From: Mortierella sp. BCC40632
Taxonomy: Eukaryota > Mortierellomycota > Mortierellomycetes > Mortierellales > Mortierellaceae
Direction: 5' to 3'
Assembly: GCA_011634665.1 (NCBI GenBank)
Contig: WAEK01000025.1
Span: 1 to 64,000 of the forward strand
DNA: 64,000 nt
Part shown: positions 31,138-42,692 of the stretch, one piece after another
How positions within the stretch are numbered: the stretch's first letter is position 1
How the letters are laid out: every line of letters starts with the position of its first letter
Program-made: the position numbers and the translations under genes
Notes under the pieces: model-generated
The model's input: only the letters and a program-made list of their open reading frames with translations
Databases searched by the model: none
What the model was told of the DNA's origin: nothing

Positions 31138-33569
31138 GAGTCCTGGCCAGAAATTTTCAGCACATATAATTTTTAGAATAGCTGTGACTCAATTATATTT
31201 AGAAATAATCACAGTCACAGGTTGCATTTGAAGGATGTGACCAGACTAAGATGGCCTCATCTCAATGCGCTCTGAAATGATCTCGAAAAACGATGCTGAT
31301 TATCCTCTCGAGGTCAATCTGGATACTACTCTCACTCCATCTCCAAGGAGTTCACCTGAACGTAGCGATTGCGTTCTAGAATGGTCGCCTCCGAAATCTA
31401 AAAAGAAAGGTGCCCGTCTTAAAAGGTCTCCTGTCAAGTTAAACCTCGGTCCGTCACCCACGCTGCGACCATACACCTATATTGGGTGGTTCCAACTGCC
31501 AACATCGAAGGCGGGGTCCGCGTGCCCTCTATCATCGACCGCATCGGATGGCTCACCAAGCAAGCGCCAGCATGAGCGAAAGAGTGTACAATGTGAACCG
31601 CCACCAAGACTTATTCTCGAGAATACTGCAACTCCTGAAACAGAAGCAGCTACACCGATCAATAATACGCGTCGACGTCGTCTCATTGTAAGCGAGGATA
31701 CAGAGGAAGAGCAAGAGTACCATGGCCATCAGGCGGATCGATTTTGGAGTGGTGCGCAAGAACCATCCAAGAAACTCTGTCCCGTTACCATCGACAACAT
31801 AGCTGCTTCCGAGCTTCCACCACTTTCTACACTCAAGCGTGATAAGAGTGACCTTTCAAAGAATGAGTTCACGGTCCTTGCTCATGTCTTCAGGATGATT
31901 CAAGAAGCACCGGCGCCCGTCCTGAATTGGTTCAAGAGCCTTGGAAAGACTGAGTCTCAGCGATTGTCAAAGTTGTCAGGAACCGGAGAGAACTCGTGCA
32001 GAGCCCCCATCCAATTCGCACTGACGGGCACTCAAAATTTTGTTGAAAAGAAAAAGCGGGGGAGAAACTTGAAAGCTATGGATGAAGAATACTCTACCAA
32101 ACTGAAGGACATGGTCATGAAATCCAACAGTCTTGGTCAGCCGAACTCTTCCAACCGCATTGCGAATAGCTTAAAAGAGATTGGGATTAACAGGTCACGA
32201 AGATCTATCACTCGGGACCTCCACAAGCTAGGGTTCTACTGGGGGAAGGGTGTCAGACGCCATCTCTACCATGACGCGCCACAAAATGTTGCATATCGAA
32301 TGGAGTATCTGAAGCGTCGCTTTGAGAACCTCGTCCAAAAAGATGGAAAGTGGAGACCAGTAGTGCCGGAAGTATTCTTAGATGAATCGTATTGCCACCT
32401 AGACCATACGACAGCAAGCAGGTGGGTAACTCCGGGCATGGCGGTGTCTGAAGCAGGAAAGCAGCCAATATTGGTTATTTTCGCGGCATTCGTGGTTTAT
32501 TTCGATCAGGACAAGCAAGAAGTCATCGGGAGATTTGTAAAAGATAGTGTACATATCTGGCCAGCTCTTTGTAAAAAGCGCACCTCCAGAAAGCAAACGG
32601 AAGGCGGACTGGTGCAGACGCCCAACTTTGGCACGATGTGCCTTCCGAGATTAGAGAGGCAGGGATCATTGCTACAGATCATGACTACCATGGTAATTTC
32701 AACGCCGAACTTTTCGATAAACTCTTCCAACGGCTATGCAACAACCTCACCGAAATGGGACTTGGTCCTTGTAACATCCATCTTGATGGCGCGTCATACC
32801 ACTTCCACAAGATGAACAAGAAACCGACATCTAGCTGTAAGAAAGAAGACATCCTGAAGTGGATTAATGACCAAGGGCATGAAATCCCCCCTGGCACAGA
32901 AGGGAGAGATGCGACCAAGACCCAGCTGCTGGAGTACCTGAAAACGCTCCCAGATACATCCCAGTTCACCATTCATAATATTGCAAGAGATAACGGAGGA
33001 CATCGTATTTGAAGACTCCTCCATATCACTGTGAACTTCAGCCAATCGAGAAAATATGGGCCGACGTCAAGAATATCGTTGCTTCAAGAACAGCAGGACG
33101 TATGGCTTCTGTTGACCTCAAGAGAATGCTAATGGGAATTTTTTTTGGCATCCCTAGCAGGATATTCATATTTGTTTGGGAGAAGTGTATTAAAACTGCC
33201 CTGGATTACACCACCACGACTGCCCAGTCGGCACCGATAATTACTCATAATGAGGCTACGACGATGGCTGAAACTGCAGAGACCCATGCCATCTCATCTG
33301 AGTACTGGGCAGAGATTCTCAGAGAGGTGGAGTCGTATGATACCCAGCTCCAAATCACTATTGACTCGTTAGAAATGAGTTATGACTTTGATGAGTTATT
33401 TGAGTAGGTCGGATCAGGGATTAGAGCTCCTTGTTAGTGCACAACTTTTCTAGCAATAAAAGAGTGTTTCCAGCCCCTCTCTCCCTCCGATGCATGAAAA
33501 GGCTCAGATTTTCTTTTGAGTCACCTCTACTCTAAAATTATATGTGCTGAAAATTTCTGGCCAGGACTC
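31138..33569 (+). mobile_element. IS630/Tc1-superfamily transposon W, complete ends
   Basis: 2432 bp bounded by perfect 36-bp inverted repeats starting GAGTCCTGGCCAGAAATT (31138-31173 and about 33534-33569), each flanked by TA. It encodes a single transposase reading left to right in three frames. The perfect ends suggest recent activity. It forms the right border of the AT-rich array. Confidence 0.95.
31265..33407 (+). pseudogene. IS630-type DDE transposase with long D-E spacing
   Basis: Residues 1-230 are Pro/Ser-rich without a recognised fold. A helix-turn-helix region follows (SNRIANSLKEIGINRSRRSI). Catalytic motifs are PEVFLDESYCHLDH (Asp), NIHLDGASYHFHK (Asp) and TPPYHCELQPIEKIWADVKN (Glu). 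About 86 residues separate the second Asp from the Glu, far more than the 34-37 of Tc1 or mariner, because of a Lys-rich insert. The PPYHC-x-L-x-x-IE signature belongs to a widespread eukaryotic IS630-like family. Two frame changes, near 32625 and 33008, split the protein of about 710 residues. Confidence 0.88.
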
Positions 33570-33574
33570 TACTA

Positions 33575-33668
33575 GTGTTCTTCGTGAGTTGGAAATCTTG
33601 AACGCTGATTGACTAGATTTAGAGTTTCAGCCAATCAGCGTCCAAGATTTCGAACTCATGAAGAACAC
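33575..33668. mobile_element. 94-bp foldback MITE with TA flanks
   Basis: Arms GTGTTCTTCGTGAGTTGGAA and its near-complement (ending CGAACTCATGAAGAACAC) surround a ~15-bp loop. TA lies on both sides (33573-33574, 33669-33670). It could also be read as a TAGTGTTCTTC-ended member of the AGTGTTT family described in the findings. No coding capacity. Confidence 0.75.
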
Positions 33669-33788
33669 TAATGACTAGCCACATCGTGGCCCTGTTTTCT
33701 TTTCACACATGCCCTTATCACCTTCACAGCTATTCTCTTTCACACTTTACTTTTTTTTCCCACTCCTTTTTTTGTCTTACTCGCCAGT

Positions 33789-34117
33789 ATGTCGGCCCAG
33801 GATGAAATCCTCAGTATTATCTCTTTCCTTTCAGAGAAACAACATAACAGGATTAGCTCCCTTCATTACTCCACCTCAACCTCCACCTCCACCTGCACCT
33901 CCTGGTCCCTCTCAACTCGTGATAGTGGCCGCTAACCGCAAAATCCTTTAGCCCCAGACCCCTGCCTAGTGTTTCAAACAATGTAAATTTTTGAGCCGAG
34001 TCGGGCGGGCTTTCACTGAGAAATTTTACATTATGTCGGTCTGGCTTTTTTGCTTCGGGCTTTTTATGAGAAACACTACCCCTGCCCCATACTCCGGGAA
34101 AATCGACGCTGACGCTT
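33789..34117 (+). pseudogene. Gypsy gag N-terminal fragment S, split by a MITE
   Basis: Starts MSAQDEILSIISFLSEKQHN, similar to the gag of element P at 34547 (MSAQHEILSIVASLPEEERN). After the 112-bp MITE the frame resumes with PYSGKIDADAL, matching PYSGDIDADA in P, and then meets the LTR of P. It is the start of a second, related element whose remainder was replaced by P. Confidence 0.75.
33967..34078. mobile_element. 112-bp hAT-like MITE with 8-bp target duplication
   Basis: Ends TAGTGTTTC and GAAACACTA. Flanked by the direct repeat CCCCTGCC (33959-33966 and 34079-34086), an 8-bp duplication as expected for hAT elements. The interior (AATGTAAATTTTTGAGCCGA and its complement) folds back on itself and is related to the element at 51774-51918. 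Confidence 0.9.
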
Positions 34118-34279
34118 TGTCACAGTATCGACCATCAGCACCCACCCCTTTAACCTTTGAGGTCATGTCCACTCCCACCCCTATAACTTAAAAGGTCCAC
34201 CTCACTCACATGTATAAATAGTCCCTTCACCTACCACCAATAAAGATCATCTTTTCCTGCCACTCCCTTCTTTGTTAGA
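34118..34279 (+). mobile_element. 5' LTR of chromovirus P (162 bp)
   Basis: Starts TGTCACAGTATCG, ends TTTGTTAGA. Contains TATAAATAG (about 34212) and AATAAAG (about 34240), the core promoter and poly(A)-like signals. Identical by eye to the copy at 47267-47428. Confidence 0.9.
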
Positions 34280-34546
34280 TGTTAGCAAAGGTACCTCGAT
34301 TCACTGCCTCTTCTACCCTGACTATTATCTTTCCCTCCACTCGTTAGGCAGCTCCCTGGCAGTACTTTCTTTATTCACTTCACTTTCACTCTTCCCCTCT
34401 ACTTTCCTTTCCACTCGGTTCCTAGAACCCTCCCTCTCTTTTCTTTTTTTCCCCACCCCTTTTTCCCTTGACCCTCCCGCCCTCCCCCCTTTTTTCTTTT
34501 TTCCTCTCTCTTTTCTCACCCCTATTCTGTTTCCCCTATTTCCAAC

Positions 34547-35564
34547 ATGTCGGCCCAGCACGAAATCCTCAGCATCGTCGCCTCCCTCCCAGAGGAGGAA
34601 AGAAACAGGATCAGCTCTCTGCTCTCGTCCATCACCACCCCCTCTGCTCCCCCCGCCCCATCCCAGCTTGAAATTGAGGGCTGCTCACCGCGACGTTGCG
34701 CGTACCTTGCATAAAATCCTCAAACCTCAAACCCCCCCCCCTACTCTGGGGACATCGACGCGGACGCCTGCAACAACTTCATCGACAACCAGGAGGAGTA
34801 TTACCAGGTCGTCAAGCTCAACGAATGCGACTGGGTGCAGTATACAGCCTTAAACCTTACTGGAGACGCTAAATCCTGGTGGAGAACATGCGGTCTCAAC
34901 ATCACCTGCCCATGGATAAAATTTCGAGAGGCATTCCTTGATTTCCACACCCCTCCTAATGCAAAGACCGCCGCTCGTGAGGCCCTCGAAGGTCTGAAAC
35001 AAGGCAAACGAACCATTGCTGCCTACACTCACGAGTTCCGCCGCTTGAGACGACGCGTCCCTACACTCGACGACGAAACTGCTTTTACACTGGTACATGA
35101 AAGGCCTACACTATGATACTAGCAAAGAGGTTCGCCTTCGTGAGCCCAAATCTTTGGATGTGGCCATCCAACAGGCTACAAACGTGCATGCCATCCTCTT
35201 CCCTGAGGGCCTTACCTCCAAGACCACCCCTGTCAAGGACCCTAACGCCATGGACATTGACTCTATGCAGATGATGATCAATAATCTCTGCCCAAGTCAA
35301 TTATTTGTCAAACCTTTCGAATAACCGAGGCAGCGTCCCTCGCCCAGCTAAGCTCACCAACGAGGAACGCGAATACCTCAAGGCGAACAGGGGATGCTTC
35401 AAATGTCGCAAAATAGGCCACATGGCGGACAAATGCCGCACCTTTCCCCCTTCTGCGAAACCCTCCCGACAATTCAACAACATTGAAACCACTCCCCTCC
35501 CCCAGGCGCAGCAAACAGCCACTCCCCCTCCCCCACCTCAGTCGGGAAAAGCCAACAGCAACTA
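34547..35564 (+). pseudogene. Chromovirus P gag
   Basis: ATG at 34547. Capsid blocks: EYYQVVKLNECDWVQYTALN, GDAKSWWRTCG, EALEGLKQGKRTIAAYTHEF and RLREPKSLDVAIQQAT. The nucleocapsid knuckle is CFKCRKIGHMADKC. The frame shifts near 34665, at the C-run about 34733, near 35095 and near 35290. Several of these are homopolymer runs. Gag packages the element RNA. Confidence 0.87.
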
Positions 35565-35698
35565 GAAAAGGTCCAGACTCTTGTTGCTGCTACTCCCTCC
35601 TCCGATCTTCTGGACCATGGGAGAAATATTATTTCCTCTGAAAAGTTTTCTGTCACTTCCAATAAACCGATCGCTATTTCAGATAAAATACATACTTC

Positions 35699-36414
35699 TG
35701 CCGCGTAGAGTCTAAGGACAGATGCTTCTAATCAATAACTACTCTTCTTTTCTATCATAGAAATACGGACCAAGTGAAGATGTACTGAAGACTTACAAAG
35801 GACAGGTACGGAAGACTACAGTAGGGACTGGGAGACAGCGACAACTATGAGGGGATCGCCTTCGACTCTAACTATTCTATGAATGCATAAAGGGAGGACG
35901 GAGATAGCTATCAATAAACGGGATCTTGAGGCATGAATCCAATGCGGATCAAACTGGGATGGGTCCGTAAAGTCCTCGCATGTTGATCAAAGGAATCTTG
36001 CAAGAATGGCCACCGAAGGAGAGCCATTCAGGGAGCAGTCTTCGTCCGATCTTTTTACTTTTCACCGAGTCTCATACTTACAGCTGGGATAGCACCGTTA
36101 ATGGGAAATGGCTCTTGAGTCCTGCCTTTTCTTTCAAAAAGGAATCGAGGAGTCAATACTGCAGATCTGTTCAGGGTAGCTGGAGATGAGGACTGATTTA
36201 GTATGGGAGAGTGAAAAGATAATAGATCATGATCTTGATCGAGGTCTTGGGCTCGGTCAATACCTTGGGGACAGCGCGACAGGGACAGTTGCTAAAAGCA
36301 AATGGACTTGAGGGGGACAGAGGAAAGAAAGCTGACTTTATTACAGGGGGGGGGGAAGGCTACTTTTTTATATCCCTAGCCTAGAAGACTAGGGATCGTA
36401 AATGCTACACTGCA
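35699..36414 (-). mobile_element. 3' LTR of Q (716 bp)
   Basis: The element strand runs from TGCAGTGTAGCATT (36414 side) to CTACGCGGCA. Matches 42693-43402 throughout apart from run-length changes and one clear A/G substitution at about 36383. Confidence 0.92.
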
Positions 36415-36526
36415 CCTCTCTGATCCCCGTGCCTCTTCGATTCACAACTGGCTATCGACCAGTTGCCAAGTGAGTCGCTCTACCTCTCTTAAATGAAAAC
36501 CAAACTGAACCTTTATGATGACGCGT

Positions 36527-36557
<31 letters not shown>

Positions 36558-36714
36558 CATCTTACCCGCATCCCTTGTTCATTTTCACCCCGCATCTCTT
36601 GTTCATTTCCATCCCGTCTCCCACTTTTTTTTATCTCCATTTCTTCTGATGTCTCGTTCCTGCTGTTGTCCATTACTCCTGATGCAAATAGTGAGTGATG
36701 CTGCGATGGTTGAC

Positions 36715-38215
36715 TGATCGCCCCTCTCGGTAAGGCATTAGCTGTCCATCTTGCATTCCACATAATCGATAGGCCCCTCCTGGAAGACAAGCCTGTATCC
36801 AGTATGGCCCCTTTCCACTTGGGTTTCAACTTGTTCGATCGTCCTTGTGCTACTTTATGGTCGTAGAGCAAAACCGGTTGACCCACTTTGTATTTAACGG
36901 GAGGGATATCTCTGCTGAAACGAGCGAGTAACTCATGCTGTTTGATAATCCTTTCTCTGAATTCTCCTCGTAGGGAACAAGCGAAAGCCTGTCGTTCCTG
37001 ACTGATTTGCTCCGCATCTTCTTCGTTCAGCAGTGTCGACTGACGGTCATATCCAAAAGGCATTGCGGGTTGTTGGCCGAATACCAATTCATAAGGAGGC
37101 GCTCCCCTATCGGTGGTTGATGGATTCTCCATGTCCAGGTAACGTGGTCCAAACAGTCCGTCCAGCGATCAACTGAATATTGATTGTCTTCCAAGCATCT
37201 CGCGAGCTGCCTGTTCATGAACTTGTTGTAATTTTCTACCTTTCCATTAGTCCGTGGATGGTATGCCGACGCAGTGATGACAGTGATCTGGTAGTCCTCA
37301 CAGTATTTTCGGAAGACTCCCGCGCTCAAGGGAAGAGCCGTTGTCCGTGATGATGGTTTCTGGAGGACCGTATCGACACAGCCAGTAGCGGTGGAATGCC
37401 CGGCGAATGTTTTTACCTTCGAGATTGGCTAAAGCAATAGACTCGACCCATCCGGACAGATAACAAATGACATTCAGGACATGTCGCTTCCCATTCGACT
37501 CGGGTAGCGGCCCTACAGTGTCCACCCCAACCACTGTGAAGATTGTCGGGGGAGGGGGGATTCGATGTAGGCGGTATCTTGAGGATGCCTTTCTTTGGAA
37601 CCGTTGACACGTATCGCAAGACTCTACCAATCGTTTGACGTCCTGATATTGCCCTGGCCAGAAGTATCCTATGTTTACCAACTGGTAAGTGCCTTGGATC
37701 CCCAAATGGCCGACAATAGAGGAACCATGACATTTATCCAATACGCCTCGTACTTCGCTGGGAGGAACATACTGTTTGGATCTTCCACCTGTGTATCTTC
37801 TCCAAAGTTTTCCTCCTAACATGAAATAATCCACAGCTCGCTGGACAATATTTTCTTTCATGCCCTTGCTCAGATGTCCTAGGTCGCCTCCAGTCAGATG
37901 CTCTATTAGGGATTCATACGGCTCCTGTCCCCCCAGAGAGAGAAGCAAGACGCGCTTGGCCATTTCTCGACCACTGTCCATGTCATGTATCTCGTCATCC
38001 AAACCGATGTCCTCCGATCCTTTCACCAACTGAGATCGGATCCTGGAAAGAGGATCCGAATCCTTCATGTCCCTTCCGGGCCGGTGGTGCACTACGATAT
38101 TGAATTCTGCAACTAGCAAACTCCAACGGGTAAGGCGTCCATTGCGGTGCTGCAAATTATGCAGATACAATAATGCCCTGTGATCGATAAAGACATGGAT
38201 TCGTTTGCCGGACAA
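36715..38215 (-). pseudogene. Element Q integrase
   Basis: Zinc finger HGSSIVGHLGIQGTYQL and CDTCQRFQRK; core Asp in VVGVDTVGPLP and in ETIITDNGSSL; Glu in SAYHPRTNGKVENYNKFMNR; C-terminal YKVGQPVLLYDHKVAQG. Frames change near 37310 and 37110. No chromodomain was seen, unlike P. It would insert the cDNA into chromosomes. Confidence 0.88.
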
Positions 38216-38634
38216 CAGATGTTTTTTTTTTTCAAACAGTATGCCAACCCTAGAAGTTCTCTCTCCGTGGCTGAGTAGCGCGTCTCCGGGCTCGACAACT
38301 TCCGACTCCCAAACACTATGGGCCGGTATCGGGTCTTGATCGAGATGTTGTCGTCATCTAGCAGATCCGCGGCATGGGCCAGGACATATCCCGTTGCATG
38401 TCCGGAGGTGTCGGCTGAGGCGATCACTGGCCTACGGTGATCTATCATGATCAGGATCGGCGAGTGCAACAGAGCTTGTTGTACTTCTTCGAACGATCGA
38501 GCATACTTCCTATCCGCGTTCCAGTTTTTGAACGAATTTGAGTGGTTTCTTGTCGAAGCGATACAACTCAAATAGCGGGAGGGCTTTCTCAGCGAAGCAG
38601 GAAACGAAATCACCCATGAACAATGCGAAGCCAA
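38113..38634 (-). pseudogene. Element Q RNase H
   Basis: PVIASADTSGHATGYVLAH (catalytic Asp), FGSRKLSSPETRYSATEREL and, in the neighbouring frame, VFIDHRALLYLHNL. The order and spacing match gypsy RNase H. The break at about 38225 falls in a TTTTTTTTTT run. Confidence 0.86.
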
Positions 38635-39409
38635 TGAAACCTCGGAGGTCCTTCACATTTCGTGGGGTTGGCCAGTATTGTATCTTTGCCAGTTTCTTCG
38701 GATCGGCGCTGATGGTATTTCCATTGACGACTCTGCCTAGGAATTCCCTTTGCTTCACCAAAAAACCCGACTTAGCTCCCGAGAATGATCCATTGTACTC
38801 TTCCATCCGGGAGAGTGCCTGTTCCAAACTGTCCAAATGATTGTCGATGCCTAGGGTGCTAAAAGCCATGTCGTCTACAAAGGTGGCTAAATTCTCCTTC
38901 AAAATCGGCGTGTCGAACACCTCGTACATATGCCGGATATACCATTGCATGGAATCAGACAATCCCATAGGCAACACTTTATATTCCCAGAGGCCTTGGG
39001 GGAATGCGACTGCCGTGAGATAACGACACTTTTCGGCGATAGGTGATTGAAGGTAGCCGTCTTTGCAATCCCAGAACGATAGCCAATCGCATCCCTGCAA
39101 CTTGTATATCTCCGTCATGGGGTCGGGGATGGGCCAGGCCATTGGTCGGATCATCTTGTTGACGGGTATAAAATTCACGCAAACCCGATAAGACCCATCT
39201 TTCTTGCTTACCAGCAATGGGTTGCAAGAGACTGGACTATTCGACTTCCGCATTTTATCAGCCTTGACCATCGTCTCGACATATTCGTTCAAGACGCGTA
39301 CCTGCTCTGGTGAATACTTCTTTGCGTATGCCTTGGGGAGTGGCACCTCCGGATCAATGTGAAACTCTGCTGGTGAGTGCAATTTGTCCACCCTCAACGT
39401 ACGAGACAT
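38510..39409 (-). pseudogene. Element Q reverse transcriptase with FVDD active site
   Basis: SPVSCNPLLVSKKDGSYRVC, then FIPVNKMIRPMAWPIPD, LPMGLSDSMQW and ATFVDDMAFSTLG. The catalytic tetrad is FVDD rather than the YLDD/YVDD of U, P and R. The downstream thumb region (EFLGRVVNGNTISADPKKL, YWPTPRNVKDLRGFIGF) is normal. Both catalytic Asp are present, so activity is possible. It represents a gypsy lineage distinct from the other elements here. Confidence 0.88.
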
Positions 39410-40262
39410 TTCGCCCGGCAGAGGAAAGCATTCCTTATGCCGTTGGAATATTTCAGTAATCCTTGGGATATGCTTGTCGACTTCAGGAAGGTCCCCGACA
39501 TATACTTTTTTCGCTCCTCCAAACCAGGCAGTAATTTGACAGGAGTATCAGACAAAATATTTCGGCATTTTGGAGCTTCCAGGCAGAACCCATACTGATT
39601 ATTCACAAAGTCGGGCTGAAACAGATCCTTGGCATCCTCTGTCTGACTGGCTAAGAGCACGTCCGGCAGGTCGGGGGTGACAGGTACTCGTACCATCAAG
39701 AATACCGATGCAACATTCCCCTGAATATCCTCTTGAACCAATTCCTGCATGGTGATTTCTTGGAGATCAGGATATTCTTCGTCCAGGAGGGCGTTCATTA
39801 GGAGCACTTGCGGGTTCTCTTCCCCATCACTTTCAGAGTCCTCGCCTTCGTCCGTCGTATCTGACAAGACACTATCTGAGAAGTCGCTCTCATCAGTGTC
39901 AATTTCTTCGACACTCTCGTCTTCTGCTGTCGCTCCTATCTTGACAATCCGAGGGAGGATCCACTAACTGCGTCAACCTCGATCCGGCGATTATGCATAT
40001 GGAAGATATATTTCCCAGTAGTCCAATCGGTGGTGCCTCGCATTTTTTCCATGAAGGCTCTTCCTAGGAGTATGTCAAACGGTGGGTCGTCCATGATAAC
40101 ACATCCAATCGGAATCAGTATTCCTTCGACATTCAGCGGGACATCTGATACTTCGCCTCTCACTAGGGCCCTTCCACTAATGCCCTTGATCGAGATGGAT
40201 GAATGGGGCGATACATTTGAGACGCCCGCTTTCTCCAGGAACTTCCGACTTATCACATTCAC
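39394..40262 (-). pseudogene. Element Q protease and linker
   Basis: The frame 39936-40262 reads NVISRKFLEKAGVSNV, then CVIMDDPPFDILLGRAFMEK, typical of the retropepsin flap and C-terminal half. The active-site segment (LLDGDPA) sits at the end of the adjoining frame (40259-40579), reading Asp-Gly-Asp instead of Asp-Ser/Thr-Gly. A very acidic linker (39780-39935) leads to the RT. Confidence 0.7.
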
Positions 40263-41270
40263 GCAGGATCCCCGTCAAGCAATGGTTTGACTGGCTCATT
40301 TAACACCGATGCAGGGAAACAATGGGTGTTGAAATCCGACACTTCGCTCTTTACTAGAAAAGTGCGATAATCTTCCTCTTCAAGCGTGAGCCGCAGCGAA
40401 GGATGCTGACGGATTAGGTACGATCGTTTTTCTTGCGGGATTGTTTTCAAAGACTTTCCCAACATACGACGAATATGAGGGCTGATGCCGATCAGGTCTG
40501 CAATAGACAGGTTTTCGACCATCGTGGCCTGGAGGCAAGCTTCAATGTCGAAGGGAGTACGTCCTAGCGTCAGTTTCACTGGGGCTGGGAGGGACCGTAT
40601 TCTTGCTTTTGCTTCGACAGCGCTCTGGGACGTGGCTTTTTTCTCCTGGCCTTGGAACGATCGCTACAGGGGGGGCAGGTTCGATTTTTTCTAAGACCCT
40701 GGATCGGCTTCTTCTTTTCCTCGGTCTTATTTGTGCTTGTTGCAACCCCTTGTGCAGGCGGGCGCTTCGACGTTTGGCAATAGGCCGCGCTGTAGGCACT
40801 TCTACGAACTTCACCCTGCTTCGAGGATGTTCGCTGGCAAACCTCCTCTTCCGCCGAATCCATCTCAACATCGTCTTTATCGTAAGATCGCCTCACAATA
40901 TCCTCGACAATGTTCGGATCCATCGTTGCTGGCTGAGCCATAGTCCCGACAAGCGAAGGATCCACTGTAATAGGAGGGGCTGCTGCCCCGACGAATGAGG
41001 GTTTTTTTTCAAGGATGGAGTGGGGACACCTATTTTTGGAGGAGCATCCTTTGATGGTCCCAATGGATTTTGCGATGCTGCTCTGGCTAGTCGAGACACC
41101 TGGTCTTGCCTCAATGCTGCCGATGTGAACGGCAACATTTTCTTCCTCGGGGATGGCACTTCGAGGCGTTTCTGTATTCTTCCGGCACTCGGCTTTACTG
41201 TGGCGAAAGTGTATCGTTGATCTGGCGGTCGGTTTTCATTCGGATAGTGAGGCTGACCGTGGCTCACCAT
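40259..41270 (-). pseudogene. Element Q gag-protease linker
   Basis: Three short overlapping frames (40259-40579, 40576-40965, 40893-41270), Lys/Arg- and Pro-rich, without a recognised domain. They connect the zinc-knuckle region with the protease and overlap by a few bases, as expected for one frame broken by small indels. Confidence 0.6.
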
Positions 41271-42300
41271 CCCATGGGAAAATCCTGCTCCCGTTTATCT
41301 TGCTCGTAGGAGTATTCACGGAACTCTTCTTCGGTCAAGAATACGCTACCGACAAGCGACTCGTCATACGGAACGTCTTCTTCGTTGAAATATTCCATCT
41401 GTGCCAACATGGTTCGCCTGCTTCGAGGTTCAGGGCAGTCATTCGAATAGTGTCCCATTTGACGGCAATTGAAACACTCGATCTCGCTCAAGGGACGTTT
41501 TGGACGCATGCGGGAAGGTCCTGGAGCTCGAGGCTGATTGTTGGGAGGCTGTTGCCTGTTGATCATGATCCGGAGTTCATTCACGGCCTTGGTTAAACTA
41601 TCCAGTTCGCTATTCTTTACTTCAGGGATCGGAGACGACTCCTCTTCGACCTTGGCTGCCCTGGAGACCATAGGCGACATGGCTGGATTTTTTCGGCAGG
41701 GGGCTCGTACACTTCCATCGTCCTCCCTTAGGCAAGCCCAATGGCTCTCGACTTGAGCAGCTTTCCTAGCTTCATTGAGAGCCTGGTCAATGGTCTTGGT
41801 GGACTTCACCTGCTTTGCGATATCTTTTCGATTTGATGCCCGCATACAGGGCCTGGATCAATTGTTGCTCATCAACGACATGTCTCTTCTTCTTCATGGC
41901 TCTTCGATGGCGGGCGATTGCACGCCCGAATCGGAGTAGGTATACTCTAGTGGTCTCGTCGCCTTCTTGCTTGCATGCACGTACGTCTTCGATAGTACCT
42001 ACGCGGTAACGGATGTGATCCGGCATAAAATTCTCTTCAAGCTCGTCCAACACTTCCATGCAATCGCTTTTCACCTTCCGAATCTCCGCAAACCAGTATT
42101 GTTCAGTGGTACCGACGAGAGCCTGCCCCAGCATCCTCATGGCAATGGTGTTGCGCAAGTTCACTGGCAAATCCCAAATGTTGGACTCCAGATAGGCTCT
42201 GAAATAATCTACCCATTCGTCTATGTTGTCGGCCTTGGGATCGAACTTCCGACCATGGAAGATTCTTTTGTTTTGCCTCGGTTACCATTTGAGGCGTAGT
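41264..42300 (-). pseudogene. Element Q gag
   Basis: Capsid part TTEQYWFAEIRKVKSDCMEV, DEGDETTRVYLLRFGRAI-like block (41787-42170), then a knuckle CFNCRQMGHYSNDC in the next frame (41264-41845). Upstream frames toward 42541 give only weak matches. Frame change near 41800. Confidence 0.82.
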
Positions 42301-42692
42301 GGCTCCTAACTCCGCGGGTGGGCGCGGCGTGGCGGCCAAGTCGGGAGGTCCTTGACATATTGCTCAACGATGACTCATCTCCACTAGTCTCATGCGATTC
42401 AGTCGAGCTCTGCGGTTTCTCACGCCATTGTTGAAAATCACCGCTAGGGGCCTTTACGAAGGGAAGAAAGATCAGACTCCAATCGATCCATTCTTCTATT
42501 ACTGTCTTCTTGCGATTGTCGAATCTGCTCCAACATGGCAAGCATTCGAGTTTCTGCCGATTCCGGCTCAGGCACGTGGGGTTGCATGGGGTTCATCGGT
42601 GGGGACAAAAAAGATTGTTTCCTTGATTTTTTTTTTTTTTTTTTTTATGATGGACGATTTACGATTGCCCAGGTTCTCCACCAACGAAGTGG

